DNA of 64,000 nt, taken from Beta vulgaris subsp. vulgaris (lineage: Eukaryota; Streptophyta; Magnoliopsida; Caryophyllales; Amaranthaceae). The translations under genes were made by a program, and so were the position numbers. The notes beneath the pieces were generated by a model. The model worked only from the letters and a program-made list of their open reading frames with translations, was not told the origin of the DNA and ran no database searches. Positions 12,194-23,032 of this stretch are shown here, in pieces. The stretch is taken from positions 64,098,638 to 64,162,637 of the forward strand of contig NC_079205.1 in assembly GCF_026745355.1 (NCBI RefSeq), in the 5' to 3' direction. Position 1 is the first letter of the stretch; every line of letters begins with the position of its first letter.

Positions 12194-12485
12194 GGTCTTG
12201 TTTGGTTGACAAAACAAATCATGAGAAGTGCAAATTCCTAGTAGAAGTATATGAAGTTGTTTGGTTGACAAAATCATGGGAATTTGCACTTCCTAGAAAG
12301 TTCTACTTCCCACACAATGGGGGAAGTTGCTTACCTAGTTCCCCCTAGGTAAGTGCCACTTCCCATGGGAATTCCATCTTCCCATAGCCAACCAAACAAT
12401 TTTGTTTACTTCCTAGGAAGTGAAATTTCATGAGAAGTGAAAAATCAAGGGAAGATCAACTTCTCAAGTGCAACCAAACGATACC
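12194..12485. mobile_element. PIF/Harbinger (Tourist-like) MITE
   Basis: The ends are GGTCTTGTTTGGTTG and CAACCAAACGATACC, flanked by the 3-bp duplication CTA (12191-12193, 12486-12488). The interior is a nearly palindromic set of ACTTCCTAGGAAGT and CCCCCTAGGTAAG blocks. It is a sister of the element at 43211-43506. Confidence 0.78.
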
Positions 12486-12950
12486 CTATTCTCGTCTCGT
12501 GTAAATAAGATTCCTAATTTTTTTTACAATTGCTAAGGATCTCATCTTATCTTAAAAAAACAAAAAAAAAGATATATAATAAAATGGTTTCAGCCATTTT
12601 TACGTGACATCGTATCGAGGAAGTTTTTATTTTTTTTAAGATGGTACAACATCACAAGTCATCAGAGTTACCTAGCAAGGTAGCACACTAAAGCTAGAAG
12701 AAAAAAAAATCTGTATGATAGTATTATGCATAACAAACTCATTTTTTGCTAAAAAAAAAAAGCATAATACTCTAGTTGTAAGAAGATTACCCTCTTCTAC
12801 AATTGTCAATACGACTTGTAGAGTTCCAGGAAACAAGCGTGATCAGTTTATCTGCTCAAATAGTAAATATAGTACTATTACTTTTACCTGCTTGATATCC
12901 TTCATTTCCAGAAAATTGTCAACCGTAAATACCTTGACTATTAAATGATA

Positions 12951-13315
12951 CTCCCTCCGTCTCATAATATAGTGCTTACTTCTCATTTTTCACAAGAATT
13001 AAGGAAAATGGAAAGAATTTTAGGATTTCACAAAAATATATGTTTAAGTAAATGTTTATTGGGTATTTTGTCTTGGAACTAGTTTTTTTCTTCTTTTTCC
13101 TTTAAAATAAAATAAAAGAGCAATAAATATACCTTGGAATGGTGTAAAACAATAAATAGGGGCATATATTTTAAAAAAAGTAGGGGTATTTTGGAAAGTT
13201 TTATGTAGAAATGAAGGATAATTTAGTCCAAATAAATTGATAAATATAGAAATAGGCACAACATTTTGGGACACCCAAAGAGGAATGCAAGCACTATATT
13301 ATGGGACGGAGGGAG
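12951..13315. mobile_element. Stowaway-type MITE, long form
   Basis: The ends are CTCCCTCCGTCTCATAATAT and ATATTATGGGACGGAGGGAG with flanking TA. The 365-bp size is longer than most Stowaways. The inner arms (TAGTGCTT) match the elements at 1751 and 61101. Confidence 0.88.
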
Positions 13316-13343
13316 TATGAATTACTTGTATGACTATAGTTAT

Positions 13344-13669
13344 GATTCTTGGGTGTACAATATATATCATAATGCATTTTATATCAATTGAAGAACCAAT
13401 CCTTTTTTAGGAGAAAAAATGCATTATGATAAACATTTAAGGACGAGTGTGTCTTGGGTTTAAAATGTTACGCCATAACTTATTAGCTAATATGTAGACT
13501 ACAACCAGAATGACACATTTAACCAAAAAAAAAAAACCAGAATGACATGGATTATACAAATAATGACATAAATCTCATGTCATTTTGTCGTTTATTTGAT
13601 GTCATTTGAGTTCTCTTTCTGGGTTGTTACACCATAATTTATGGTGTAACATTTACACCCAAGAATCAG
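13344..13669. mobile_element. Inverted-repeat element of the TGATTCTTGGGTGTA family
   Basis: It begins with TGATTCTTGGGTGTA and ends with its complement TACACCCAAGAATCA. The inside holds the ATGACAT-rich stretch around 13520-13610. No clear target duplication could be read, so the superfamily is unassigned. Confidence 0.5.
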
Positions 13670-13749
13670 TGTTTAAAGATACAAGTTCCATATCCATGAT
13701 ATTTTTTTGATATTTTCAAGATTAGCTCAATACGAGAATATTTATAGTA

Positions 13750-14433
13750 CACCTGGGTGTACCATGCTCATGGTATACCCAAGACTATTTTCTCCAAATG
13801 AGCAAAATGAGCGAATGAGCAAAATGAACAAATGAGCAAATGAGTAAACATTTCTACTCATTTAAGAAAATGAGCAAACACTTTTATTACAAAATGAGCA
13901 AAATGAGCAAATGAGTAAATGAGTAAATGAGCAAAATCCCCATATGAGTAAATTTGGTGTCAGATGAGCACCTGAAGTTCTAATTTATTACAAAAATACC
14001 CCCTGGGTGCAAAGTGTGGATTATGCACTAGGGTGTACAATGCTCATCGTGCACTCAAAATGAACATACCATTTATATAAAAGAACACAGACTTTTTTCA
14101 ATAACTTTTCTACTTTAAAAAAGAACACACGACTTAAAATTAAAGAACGTGTAAATTTATATTTATAAAAGAACAAAGGTTATAATGAAAAGAATATATA
14201 GTAAATGAACATCTATACTTAAGATAAAAGAATATATACACCTTTTAAGTTTTAATTTGAAAAATGAACTTTTAGTTGCAAAATTTAAGGAAGCAAATAA
14301 CAATATTAAAATTATAGACTCGAAAAATGATAAAACGACATAGTTTAGAAAAGGATGCACCGTGCTCTGCATGCACTTGGGTGCATGTACTTATTTGTGC
14401 TTGGGTGTACCACGCTCATGGTACACCCGGGTG
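13750..14433. mobile_element. 684-bp element with 30-bp inverted ends and an AATGAGCAA minisatellite
   Basis: The left end CACCTGGGTGTACCATGCTC is complementary to the right end GGTGTACCACGCTCATGGTA (14404-14433 region), and TA flanks both sides. Positions 13796-13940 are an irregular array of AATGAGCAA words. The same terminal motif reappears at 16380-16520 and, as GCATGGTATACC, near 95 and 59475. No coding capacity was seen. Confidence 0.5.
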
Positions 14434-15293
14434 TACCATGAGTGAACTCGCTGAATACGGACTACACTTTGAGTGTATAAAGGATAAATTGAAAAATAGT
14501 TAAGTTAAACAAGAATTGATTTGTAAACATAATTACTATCTTTATGGGACAAAAAAGCTTCAAGAAGGTACACACTTTTTTTTTTTGCCAAATTTTATAA
14601 AATAGACAAAAAGAAGAAAAAAAATGTTGTACGGCTAATATTTAACCACATATGTCTTGGTATTATTGACAACAAATACAACTCTTTTTCAAAAATGGAA
14701 ACATCTTTTAGTGAAATAATTTCCCTAAACTTCTAAGTTTGTAGTAAACAAATGATTAAAGTAAAGATCCAATAAAACTTAGCCAAGGAAGCGTGATTAT
14801 TCTCCAAGAAGATTGAAAAAACTGAATTAACAAGTGAGTTTGGTAGTCTATTTCAGTATAATTAGCTTCAATATTACGAAATGTTCATGGATTTATCAGC
14901 CGACCTATCACAATCCAAAGATTACAACCTTCAAGATTAAATGCACTAAAAGTAAGTGAACAAGTTAGTTATTATACTATACACTTGCTGAATTTCTCAA
15001 GAATGAAATTGATTAAAGGTAGTAATAGACATTATTAGTCCCATCTTATCCCATTCAATTTCTCGTCAATCAATTCATTTAATTTTGAACTTTGTTACTA
15101 ACTTTCTGTCTGTTAGTGTAATTAACCTCATTTGTGATGTCATTCACTTGTAATCTTTTCCTTTCATGACACAACTTTAGAGGTGCAAGAAAAAAAAAAG
15201 TTAGTTTGTACATGTGATTTGTGAACTTTAATTTTAGGGTGTGATAGATTACATTTACAAATTTTATCATACAATCAACGATGTGTTGGCTTA

Positions 15294-16147
15294 GGGCCTG
15301 TTCTCCCCAATTTATTTTAAGTTCAGTTTAATTCAGTTCAGTTCAGTTCAGTACAATTCAGTTCAGTTCAGATCCGTTCAGTTCAGTTCAGACCAGTTCA
15401 GTTCAGCTCTTGACAATACTTTTACTCTCACATATCACTATTCGTTTCAGTTCAATTCAGTTCAGTTCAGATCAGTTCAGTTCAATTCAGTTCAGTTCAG
15501 TTCAATTCAGTTCAGTTCAATTCAGTTCAGTTCAATTCAATTCAGTTCAGTTCAGCTGTTTTATGCCGAAGAGTAGGGGTGAAAGTTATTCGGATAAAAT
15601 CCAAAATCCAATCCAATCCAATCCGAATTAGTAATTCGGATCGGATTCGAACTGTGTTCGGATTGGATTCGGATTGAGATTTTTTGAAAAATTGGATTTT
15701 TGGATTGGATTGGATTGAGGTAATTGGATCCAAAAATCCAATATAATCGAATAGTAATATGCCTTGTATTATGTATCTGGATTAGGCTTAAGTGTTTAAC
15801 TGATTTTTTATTATAAAAAAAACTACTCCATAGCCCATTACACATAGCACTTCAATCCTTCTCCTAAAATACTAACTGCACTTAATTCATCATTTCCTAG
15901 ATCTACTAGGCTGCTGTTGTGCTTAATTTATTTCATCGAAAAACTAGAGTTTTAAAAAAAATCGGATTTTCGGATCGGGTCCAATCTAGAGTATGGAATT
16001 TCGGATTGGATTGGATCGGATTCAAATCCTAATTGGTTTGGATTCGGATTGAAAAATTGAAATCCAAATTTTATTCGGATCGGATTGGATTAGGCCCTAA
16101 TCCAAACCGCACACCGAATTTTCACCCCTACCGAAGAGAACAGGCCC
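15294..16147. mobile_element. Tourist-type MITE (TTA TSD) with a TTCAG microsatellite and a nested hAT MITE
   Basis: The ends GGGCCTGTTCTC and GAGAACAGGCCC are flanked by TTA (15291-15293, 16148-16150), the PIF/Harbinger signature. About 289 bp remain after removing the nested hAT. Positions 15325-15555 are an array of TTCAGTTCAG words. It is inserted in the 5' part of a SINE-like unit: rejoining 15293 and 16151 gives TTGGCTTAGTAGTTAAG, the same head as the unit at 16285. Confidence 0.85.
15574..16130. mobile_element. hAT-type MITE with GGATT/AATCC word array, nested in the Tourist MITE
   Basis: The ends are TAGGGGTGAAA and TTTCACCCCTA, with a perfect 8-bp duplication CCGAAGAG (15566-15573, 16131-16138). 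Both halves are dominated by AATCCAATCC or GGATTGGATT words with TTCGGAT, so the element is a loose long palindrome. There is no coding capacity. Confidence 0.9.
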
Positions 16148-16385
16148 TTAGTAGTTAAGATTGAGGTACTGTAAACGATAGATTACAAGTTCGAATCTCC
16201 CTTCCCCTTCTTTGTACTTTGTACCACCTTCGTGGCTCATATGGATCAAAAAAAAAAACAAATTTTATCATACAATCAATGATGTTTTGGCTTAGTAGTT
16301 AAGATTGAGGTACTGTGAACGATAGATCACAAGTTCGAATCTCCCCTCCCTTTCTTTGTACTTTATACTGCATTCGTGGCATACC
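16148..16385 (+). mobile_element. Tandem pair of SINE-like units
   Basis: There are two head-to-tail units. Each has TTGGCTTAGTAGTTAAG (box A-like; in the first unit it is split by the Tourist MITE and begins at about 15281), ACAAGTTCGAATCTCCC (box B-like) and TTTCTTTGTACTTTGTAC, and the first ends in CTCATATGGATCAAAAAAA. The 27-bp sequence before the first unit (15257-15283) recurs between the units (16258-16284), suggesting a tandem duplication or an unusually long target duplication. The second unit is cut near 16380 by another repeat. Confidence 0.6.
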
Positions 16386-17500
16386 ATATGGTATATCGTA
16401 CACCCAAGACTATTTTTTATTATTAAATGAGCAAAATGTACTAAAAAGGAGAGTTCTGAAGGAGCAAATAAGCAAACATTAGTTTCGAGTGTACCATGCA
16501 CATGGTATACCTGGGTTTTTGATAAATAAAATCGATTGCATCCGGTGAAGAAATTTTTCTTGAGTGTATAATATTTAACTAATTTTGACTTATCTATATT
16601 TTTCTGAACTTTTTTTTTTTTCAAAAAATAATCAAAAAGATTTAACAGAATAATATATTAAAATGATATATATTAACTTGAATTTGCTTTAGAGGTGGCA
16701 GTAACTCCTTCACCATTAACCCTTTTTATCTAAATGGAAAGCAATGAGGTTAAAGTTAAGTGCATCATAATTACTCCAAGTACCCAACAACCAAGGCCAA
16801 TAACAATAAGCAATTGTTTTGTCTCACAATTAAAATCACATAATCTTAGCACCAAAGAAAAAAGAAAAAAACCCAATTAAATCACATCTTTCATAAAGTG
16901 ATTAAACACACTAAAGATATCATGATGTTTAGAGTGAGATAATATGGAGAAGAAAAGAAAGTCTTCATTCACATCAATGTGTATTACAATCAACATGCAA
17001 CCCACTAATAACAAACTTCCAGCTTCAACAAAGCATAATATACTTGAATTTTTTGTACAAATGATATTCTTACATGACTAAAAATTCCTACCAACTACCC
17101 TAAAACCTTAAATTTCTGTATATCTTTATAATGACTATTCACATATCTCCTTCACAATTACATCATTACATGAAACATTATTGGTAATTTGCATAGAGTT
17201 TGATCAAGAATGGAAGAGAAATTAAACACCATATTTTTTTTTCTCTTAGTTACAAAGTATATATATATATATCAAGTATAAATGTAAACTATAAAGATCA
17301 TGAAAACCTATATATATATATCTATCTATGACTTTTTTTGTAGGTGATCTTATTAAGTAATTATGGAAACTTATGATAATTTTTACCTCTCCATGACCTA
17401 ATTACAAGAACATGAACTATGAAGATCCATTTCATATGTAGGAGAAATCAATTTGGAGTGTAGAAAAAAGGAAATAAAAGGTTGGAAAAAAAAAGGGTTT

Positions 17501-20500
17501 TTACTCAACTTGGTAATCAATGAAGGGAAAGGAAGAAACATCCTTCATGAGTTCTTCCAAATCCCATTCTCCTAATCTTGAATCATTCTCTCCTCCTTCC
17601 CAATTGTTTCCAACTCCAGGTATCGCGATCTCGAATTTCTTAGCCATGTTAAATGGAGTGTTGTTATTGTTTATGGTGCTAATTATGTGGTGGTTATGAT
17701 CAAAATGATTATCATGGTTGTTGTTGTTGTTGTGAAAATTATGGTTGTTGTTGCTAGTGTTACTACCAAAAACAATATCTTCAGAAACTTGTGTATTTTC
17801 TTCAATGCTTATTGTCTCCAAAGAAGGAATAGAAAGCTCCCCTTGCAATATCCCATAATTATAATTTTGACCTCCAAACATTCCATAACTTCCACATATC
17901 ATCAATCCATCATCACCTACATTACACATGCCATGTCCTTGTGATGCCATGCTCATGCATGATGATGCATGATTCATGTATCCATTACCACAAGCAGACA
18001 CATCTAGAGTAGTAGCAGTAGCAGTAGCAGTAGCAGTAGCAGTAGTAGTAGTAGTAGTAGTAGTACTGTTATTTACCATATTGGACAAAGGATCCATGAT
18101 TCCATGATGATGTAGAGGTACCATGGATTGCAAAGATGATGATGTTGGTGAAGCAGCAGAATTATTGTTCAAATACATAGCCATGATGCTACATGGATCC
18201 TGCATGGCCATAAATCCTCCTACCATCCCATCTCTTGGCTCAGTTGATAACGACGAATCGCTTGCATTGGGTGATGATGATGAATTTGATGAACTCTTCA
18301 GTCTTTTTTTCACAGTTGAATTCCAGAAATTCTTTATCTCATTATCAGTTCTTCCAGGCAAACGAGCCGCAATTTGGGACCACCTAAGATTTCATAGAAA
18401 TAATAATCATCATAAGAACAAATTAATCAAATAGAGTATGAAAACAAACTATATGACAAAGATGTTATAGACAATGGACATGCTGCCTTACGTTATCAGA
18501 ATTGCATGGTTTTCTTGCATGAACTAGAAAATTCAAAGGAAAAAGACTGTTGGAGTATCTTCAACTCAAAGTGCAGATATTAGTAAAGTAAAAAAAAAGA
18601 AAACAACAGAAGAAACCAGTGTCATTTTCAGCTTGGTTTCCCCACATTTAGAAGATATAGTTTCACGCAAGTATCACATACCATGTGCTACACCAACCTA
18701 CATCATATGGATAGGACACTGATGCCTTTTCTTTTAGGGCCAGTCATTTCTAGGAAATTAACTGCGAGTAATACTACATCTGTTCCTAAATAATTGCAAC
18801 AGTTTAACGTTTATACTATTTGATAGAGTATAGATCTATTCCGGGGTCTCAACCATCGTTTAAGCTTTTGGTTGAGTTGGTCCTTTGACATGGTATCGGA
18901 GCCAGCATGACATAAATGTCACATGTTCAGATCTCATCCACCCCTCCTTTCTCAGTGGAATATTTAGCGCCAGGTATGAGGGAGGCATGTGCTGCATCCA
19001 CACTTCAAGCCCAAAGGCCTCTTGCGCGAGGGGGAGTGATAAAGTATAGATCTATTCCTGGGGCCTCAACCATCAACTTAAGCTTTTGGTTGAGTTGGTC
19101 CTTTGACACTATTCACATACCCAGTTTGATCATAATACGTTTAGCAAATAAACCAATGTCCATGTATACGATTTTCGAGAAAATATATGATAAGTATCCA
19201 TGTGTATGAAAGTCAAACTGTTGCAATTATTTTAGAACTGACGGAAAAGTGCAATTAACGATTGCCACGTAAAGCCCAGTCATTCTTCCATGTTCAGACT
19301 TTAATTTGTCTTAGAGCAACTTAGTTGGACATGAAAGTGTTTAGACTCAAAATATTAACAAACAAGATCCTGTCTTCATCAAAGGGTAGATGAAGGTTGA
19401 CTGTAAAACCCTATCTTTGTCATTTTCTTCAACAACAGACGATCTATTGTACCTTAACTCAATGACGAGAAAACGAAATATATAAGAGTTTCTCAGAATT
19501 CCTCCTTAAAATGATCATCTTTTTCATTTCAATATTCTTCAAGATGAAAGATCATTTTTCTTTTTCTAGAACAACATGACATTCATGAAACAATATTACT
19601 GTAAGACAAAGACTTATAGAAACCCAATGATGCAAACACATGAAATAAGAATAAGGTTACAGCTTCAATTGGTTTAATTATGCTTGTCATTTACTCCCTC
19701 TGTTTTTTTTTATCGTTCTCACTTAGAATCTTGACACTATTCATACTTAAAGAGAATTTTCTCAATTTTTTTTTTCACATTATAAGAAAAGATATAGTCA
19801 TGTGAAATCTTGTTTGATTTTTCTCAGCTAGTATATTCTTAATATTCAATCGTTATATTTTTACTAATATATAATGAAAGATATTTATATTTAAAAATGT
19901 GCATTGAGAGATGTGCATAGAAAAGTGAGAAAGAAAAAAAAAAAAAACAAAGAGAGTACCTAGCAAGAAAAATGAGAAAATCAACACAAAAATACAACAC
20001 AAATACAAATTCACAAATTAAAATCTTTTGAATATACAATCTTTTGTTATGTATATACTCTATATTAAAAATGGGGTTTGAAATTAGCCAACATCAAAGA
20101 GGAGTGAAAATCTTTTGACGGGTTCGTTCGTTATCGCAATCTGTTTTTAAGATTTATAAATTGAAGTCATATGAAATGAATAGACTAATAAATTTACTCA
20201 GAATTAATACTGGAAATGTATTATTTACTTTTTGTAGTTCACATTTATCAATCTTTGGATTTCAAAATAACAGAAAACTTACTACTGAAAAAACAATGAT
20301 GAACCGACCTTAATAATAAAGAACAACAAAATCATATCCGTACTTCATGATATTAATGATCATCACTATCTTCTTGACTATTTGTTAAGACTAAAGACAA
20401 ATTAAAGCACCATATTATTCACAGATTGAAAACAATCATAAAAACCTCCAAACGAAAATGAAACACTCAAACAAAATAAAGAAAATATTACTATACAACA

Positions 20501-21393
20501 AAACATGAAAAACCTCTCAATACGAAACATAAGATATCTAATTATGTTTTCTTTCAAATCGAAGAAACTTTTTGAATAAGATGATATATAATTAGACATA
20601 TAGCATTACTCCTCCATACCCAACAGCCAGAGACGAAGACGACGACGACAACAACAACAACATCAAAGTCTTAAGGAAAAATTGACATGAATAATCTCAA
20701 CTTTTACGGGTCTTCTCAAAATAATCTCAACTTTGTATTATTTTAGAATAATCCCAACTTTACGGTGTACCTTCTCAAAATAATCTCAACTTTGAATTAT
20801 TTTATAATAATCCCAACTTTACGGTGTACCTTCTCAAAATAATCAGAACTATTAATTTTCATCATATTATACACCTAAAATGAATTAGTGCTGGCAAGGA
20901 AAATGATAGTTTGGCTTATATTGAGAAAGTCCTCTCAAAAGTTGGGATTATTTTGGAGAAACGGGTGAAAGTTGGGATTATTCATGTGAATTTTTATCCA
21001 AATAGTACGGAATAAAGGAGAAAAATGAGAGAAAAGAAGGGAATTAAGAAGTGTAATCTACCTATTTCCAAGAAGAGAATGCAAATGAATGATGAGATCT
21101 TCTTCTTGAGGAGAAAATGCACCACGTTTAAGATCAGGCCTTAAATAATTAATCCATCGAAGACGACAACTCTTACCACACCTTAACAAGCCAGCATTCC
21201 TTGCTACATCACTCCAACAACCTTGTCCATTAGTAAGCATATAATTCATGAGTTTATCATCTTCTTCAGGCGACCATAACCCCTTTCGAAGCTTGATACT
21301 GCCATTCGTCGTACTAGTACAACCGCCATTACTATTACTATTACTATTACCATTACTATTACCCTTAGAAGCAGGATCAGTAGGCTTCCTCAT
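17501..21393 (-). CDS. MYB46: R2R3-MYB transcription factor, MYB46/MYB83 type
   Basis: It has two exons: 21062-21393 and 17501-18383, joined by a 2678-bp GT-AG intron that splits the Arg codon of LLGNR|W. The product is about 404 aa. R2 spans residues 37-88 (Trp 40, 60, 80) and R3 spans 90-139 (Phe93 in the first position, Trp 112 and 131). MRKP at the N-terminus, [33 protein letters not shown] and [12 protein letters not shown] are hallmarks of MYB46/MYB83, master activators of secondary-wall (cellulose, xylan, lignin) genes in the nucleus. The C-terminal half is low-complexity, with Thr/Ala, Asn and Asn/His runs, and ends in an acidic [15 protein letters not shown] segment that may activate transcription. 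R2 lacks the intron many R2R3 genes have there. MYB46 and MYB83 cannot be told apart from this sequence. Confidence 0.92.
18008..18065. repeat. AGT/AGC triplet microsatellite in the MYB coding exon
   Basis: A GTAGCA then GTA run encodes, on the minus strand, a Thr tract followed by alternating Ala-Thr in the C-terminal domain of the MYB. It is likely to vary in length between accessions. Confidence 0.9.
18774..19249. mobile_element. Degenerate Stowaway MITE interrupted by a TRIM
   Basis: The left arm (CTACATCTGTTCCTAAATAA, then TTGCAACAGTTT) pairs with the right arm (AAACTGTTGCAATTATTTTA, then GAACTGACGG). TA precedes the left end and a decayed TG follows the right. The TRIM at 18821-19108 splits it. 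It lies in the MYB intron. Confidence 0.65.
18821..19108 (+). mobile_element. TRIM (miniature LTR retrotransposon), complete
   Basis: Two LTRs of 70 and 72 bp (18821-18890 and 19037-19108) begin TGATA and end TTTGACA. The 5-bp duplication CTATT flanks the whole (18816-18820, 19109-19113). Directly after LTR1 comes TGGTATCGGAGCC, a close match to the tRNA-iMet primer-binding site TGGTATCAGAGC used by Copia-like elements. Directly before LTR2 is a purine tract GCGAGGGGGAG. The 146-bp interior encodes nothing, so it must have moved with borrowed enzymes. Confidence 0.9.
19694..19955. mobile_element. Degenerate Stowaway MITE in the MYB intron
   Basis: It begins CTCCCTCTG after TA and ends CAAAGAGAG before TA, with T-rich and A-rich inner arms. 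TTTTTCACATT and ATAGTCATGTGAAATCTTG are typical of this MITE group in the window. Confidence 0.55.
20675..20999. mobile_element. Inverted-repeat MITE near the 5' end of the MYB intron
   Basis: The left arm (GGAAAAATTGACATGAATAA, TCTCAACTTT) is complementary to the right arm (AAAGTTGGGATTATTCATGT, GAATTTTTATCC). Inside, TCTCAAAATAATC..CAACTTT is repeated three times. The element ends about 60 bp from the splice donor. The target duplication is unclear. Confidence 0.6.
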
Positions 21394-21465
21394 AGTAAAA
21401 TATGAGGTAAGCTCAAAAAAAAAAAACTAACTCTTAAGTGAGGTGATGTAGAGAAATCTAAGGAC

Positions 21466-21472
21466 GTTTATA
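21466..21472 (-). promoter_or_regulatory. Putative TATA box of the MYB gene
   Basis: TATAAAC on the minus strand lies 73-79 nt upstream of the ATG, followed by a CT-rich leader, which is a normal plant core-promoter arrangement. Further upstream (about 21519-21541) GATCAT is repeated four times as a perfect self-complementary run. Confidence 0.5.
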
Positions 21473-21774
21473 GAGAGAGAAAGAGAAAGGTGTAGGCAGG
21501 TATCATATAGTGGCAGTGATGATCATGATCATGATCATGATGGTTATGTGGGGTTTGCTTAGATTAAGAGGAAAAGAGAGAGAAAAAGAGGGGACAATGT
21601 TGGTTGATAGGTCAAGTGAAAAACGGTTTGGAGGAACTAAGGTTAAAAAAAAGGAGAGAGAAAGATGTATTTTTTTTTATTATTAGGAAAGATAATTGGT
21701 CCGAAGATCAATCCCTACTAGACTTATAGACTACTAGTTTGTATGGTACACTAGCTTAGAGGTTGGGTATAAAG

Positions 21775-21895
21775 CTAAACAGCCTAGAAGTAAATATTTC
21801 GACATACTGTTGGGATGAGGATCTGAATCCTGGACAACTAACATTCTTAAATTCAGAATGGTACTCTACTGAGCTAGCACCTCTCGTTCCAAGAA
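21775..21895 (-). other. tRNA-like sequence, possible SINE head
   Basis: On the minus strand GGTGCTAGCTCAGTAGAGTA resembles a tRNA D-arm with box A. ATTCT-GAATTTA-AGAAT could form an anticodon-type hairpin, and GGATTCAGATCC is box B-like. The acceptor stem does not pair well and no poly(A) follows, so this is a tRNA-derived relic rather than a tRNA gene. Confidence 0.3.
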
Positions 21896-22309
21896 AGAGA
21901 AAGATGTATGGTGGTCTTGTCTTTGACTCCATGGCTTTGTCTTTTGCCAATACTATTGTTTCTTCACTCTCACGGTAATCATCATTCATATCATCTATGG
22001 GATCATAGGGCAGCGTGAGAAATAAAAGTTTGTTTTCTAACCAAAGCCAAGATTTTTGCTTACAAAACACATAATCTCTTTCCATCTTAATTCATCTTTT
22101 TTGTTTTCTCTCTCATGCATACACACGTGTATTTGAAGTTAGAGAGAATGATAAAGAGAAATACTACTTATAGCTTAATAAGATTGTAATACCACGCATC
22201 AAACTATCATAAGTCCAGATCATCAGTCATTGCACTTGTCTTACTCTTAGATTATAAAAAACATACATCATTCATGGGTACTTCATTTTGGCAAACTTAC
22301 ATGGTACGA

Positions 22310-22600
22310 GTATGATACTAGTACTTAGAATATGAATCGATATTAAGTAGAGGTTATTAATGGACTAATGTGATTCCTAATCGTGTTCGTATCCTCATCT
22401 CCGAAGTATTTGGTACTTGTGAGAATTTTAACTGTTGGCAAACTTTCATGGTAGGAGTATAATACTGCCATACTGGTACTTAGAATATATTTGGTACTTG
22501 TGAGAATTTTAACTGTTATTTGTACTTGTATTGGGTGCGAGTATAATACTGATACTTAGAGCATATTTGGTACTTATGAGAGTTTTACGTGTTGGAAATG
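22310..22600. repeat. Short degenerate tandem repeat (TTTGGTACTTGTGAGAATTT)
   Basis: Three diverged units share TATTTGGTACTTGTGAG, AATTTTAACTGTT and GAGTATAATACTG blocks. No coding potential was seen. The region 21900-22749 contains nothing else recognisable. Confidence 0.6.
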
Positions 22601-22749
22601 AAAAAATAGAAGTTATTATTGTTATTTGATATGTAGGGGCCTAGGGGGTGGTGTAGACAATGGTTTCTATTTCTCAAGGGTAACTATTCCACATAATTAT
22701 TACCCTCCTCAACTTGCACATAACATTATACATTTATACTACAATAACT

Positions 22750-23032
22750 TAGAGGTGATCATTTTGGCCCGGCCCGTTTTTGGGGAGATTTTTCCGGTCC
22801 GCGGTCGGGCCCAGCACGAATTTGTTTTGGCGTTGAGTGGGCTTTGGGCAAACCAAAAACGACTTTTTAGTCTATTTTTTGACCCGACCCGTTTTTTGGC
22901 CCGTAAAAGCCCGCTAATTTAGGCCTAAAATAGCAGGCTTTGGGCACAAAAATTCAGGCCAAATTTAAGCCTGTCCCGGCCCGGTCAATGGGCAAAATTT
23001 TTTTGCCGCGGTCCGGTTCATGACCACCTCTA
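22750..23032. mobile_element. hAT-type MITE with GGCCCG word array
   Basis: The ends are TAGAGGTGATCAT and ATGACCACCTCTA, with a perfect 8-bp duplication CAATAACT (22742-22749, 23033-23040). The interior is rich in GGCCCGG, GGGCCC and GCCCGC in both orientations. It is the inverted-orientation relative of 31219-31553: the two share AAAAAATAGACTAAAAAGTC and other blocks. Confidence 0.9.

Noticed and set aside
18916..19209. 97-aa ORF on the plus strand in the MYB intron
   Set aside because: It crosses the TRIM interior, LTR2 and MITE sequence. No protein similarity was seen.
22626..22922. 98-aa ORF on the plus strand
   Set aside because: It extends across the left end of the GC-word hAT MITE. 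The frame is fortuitous.
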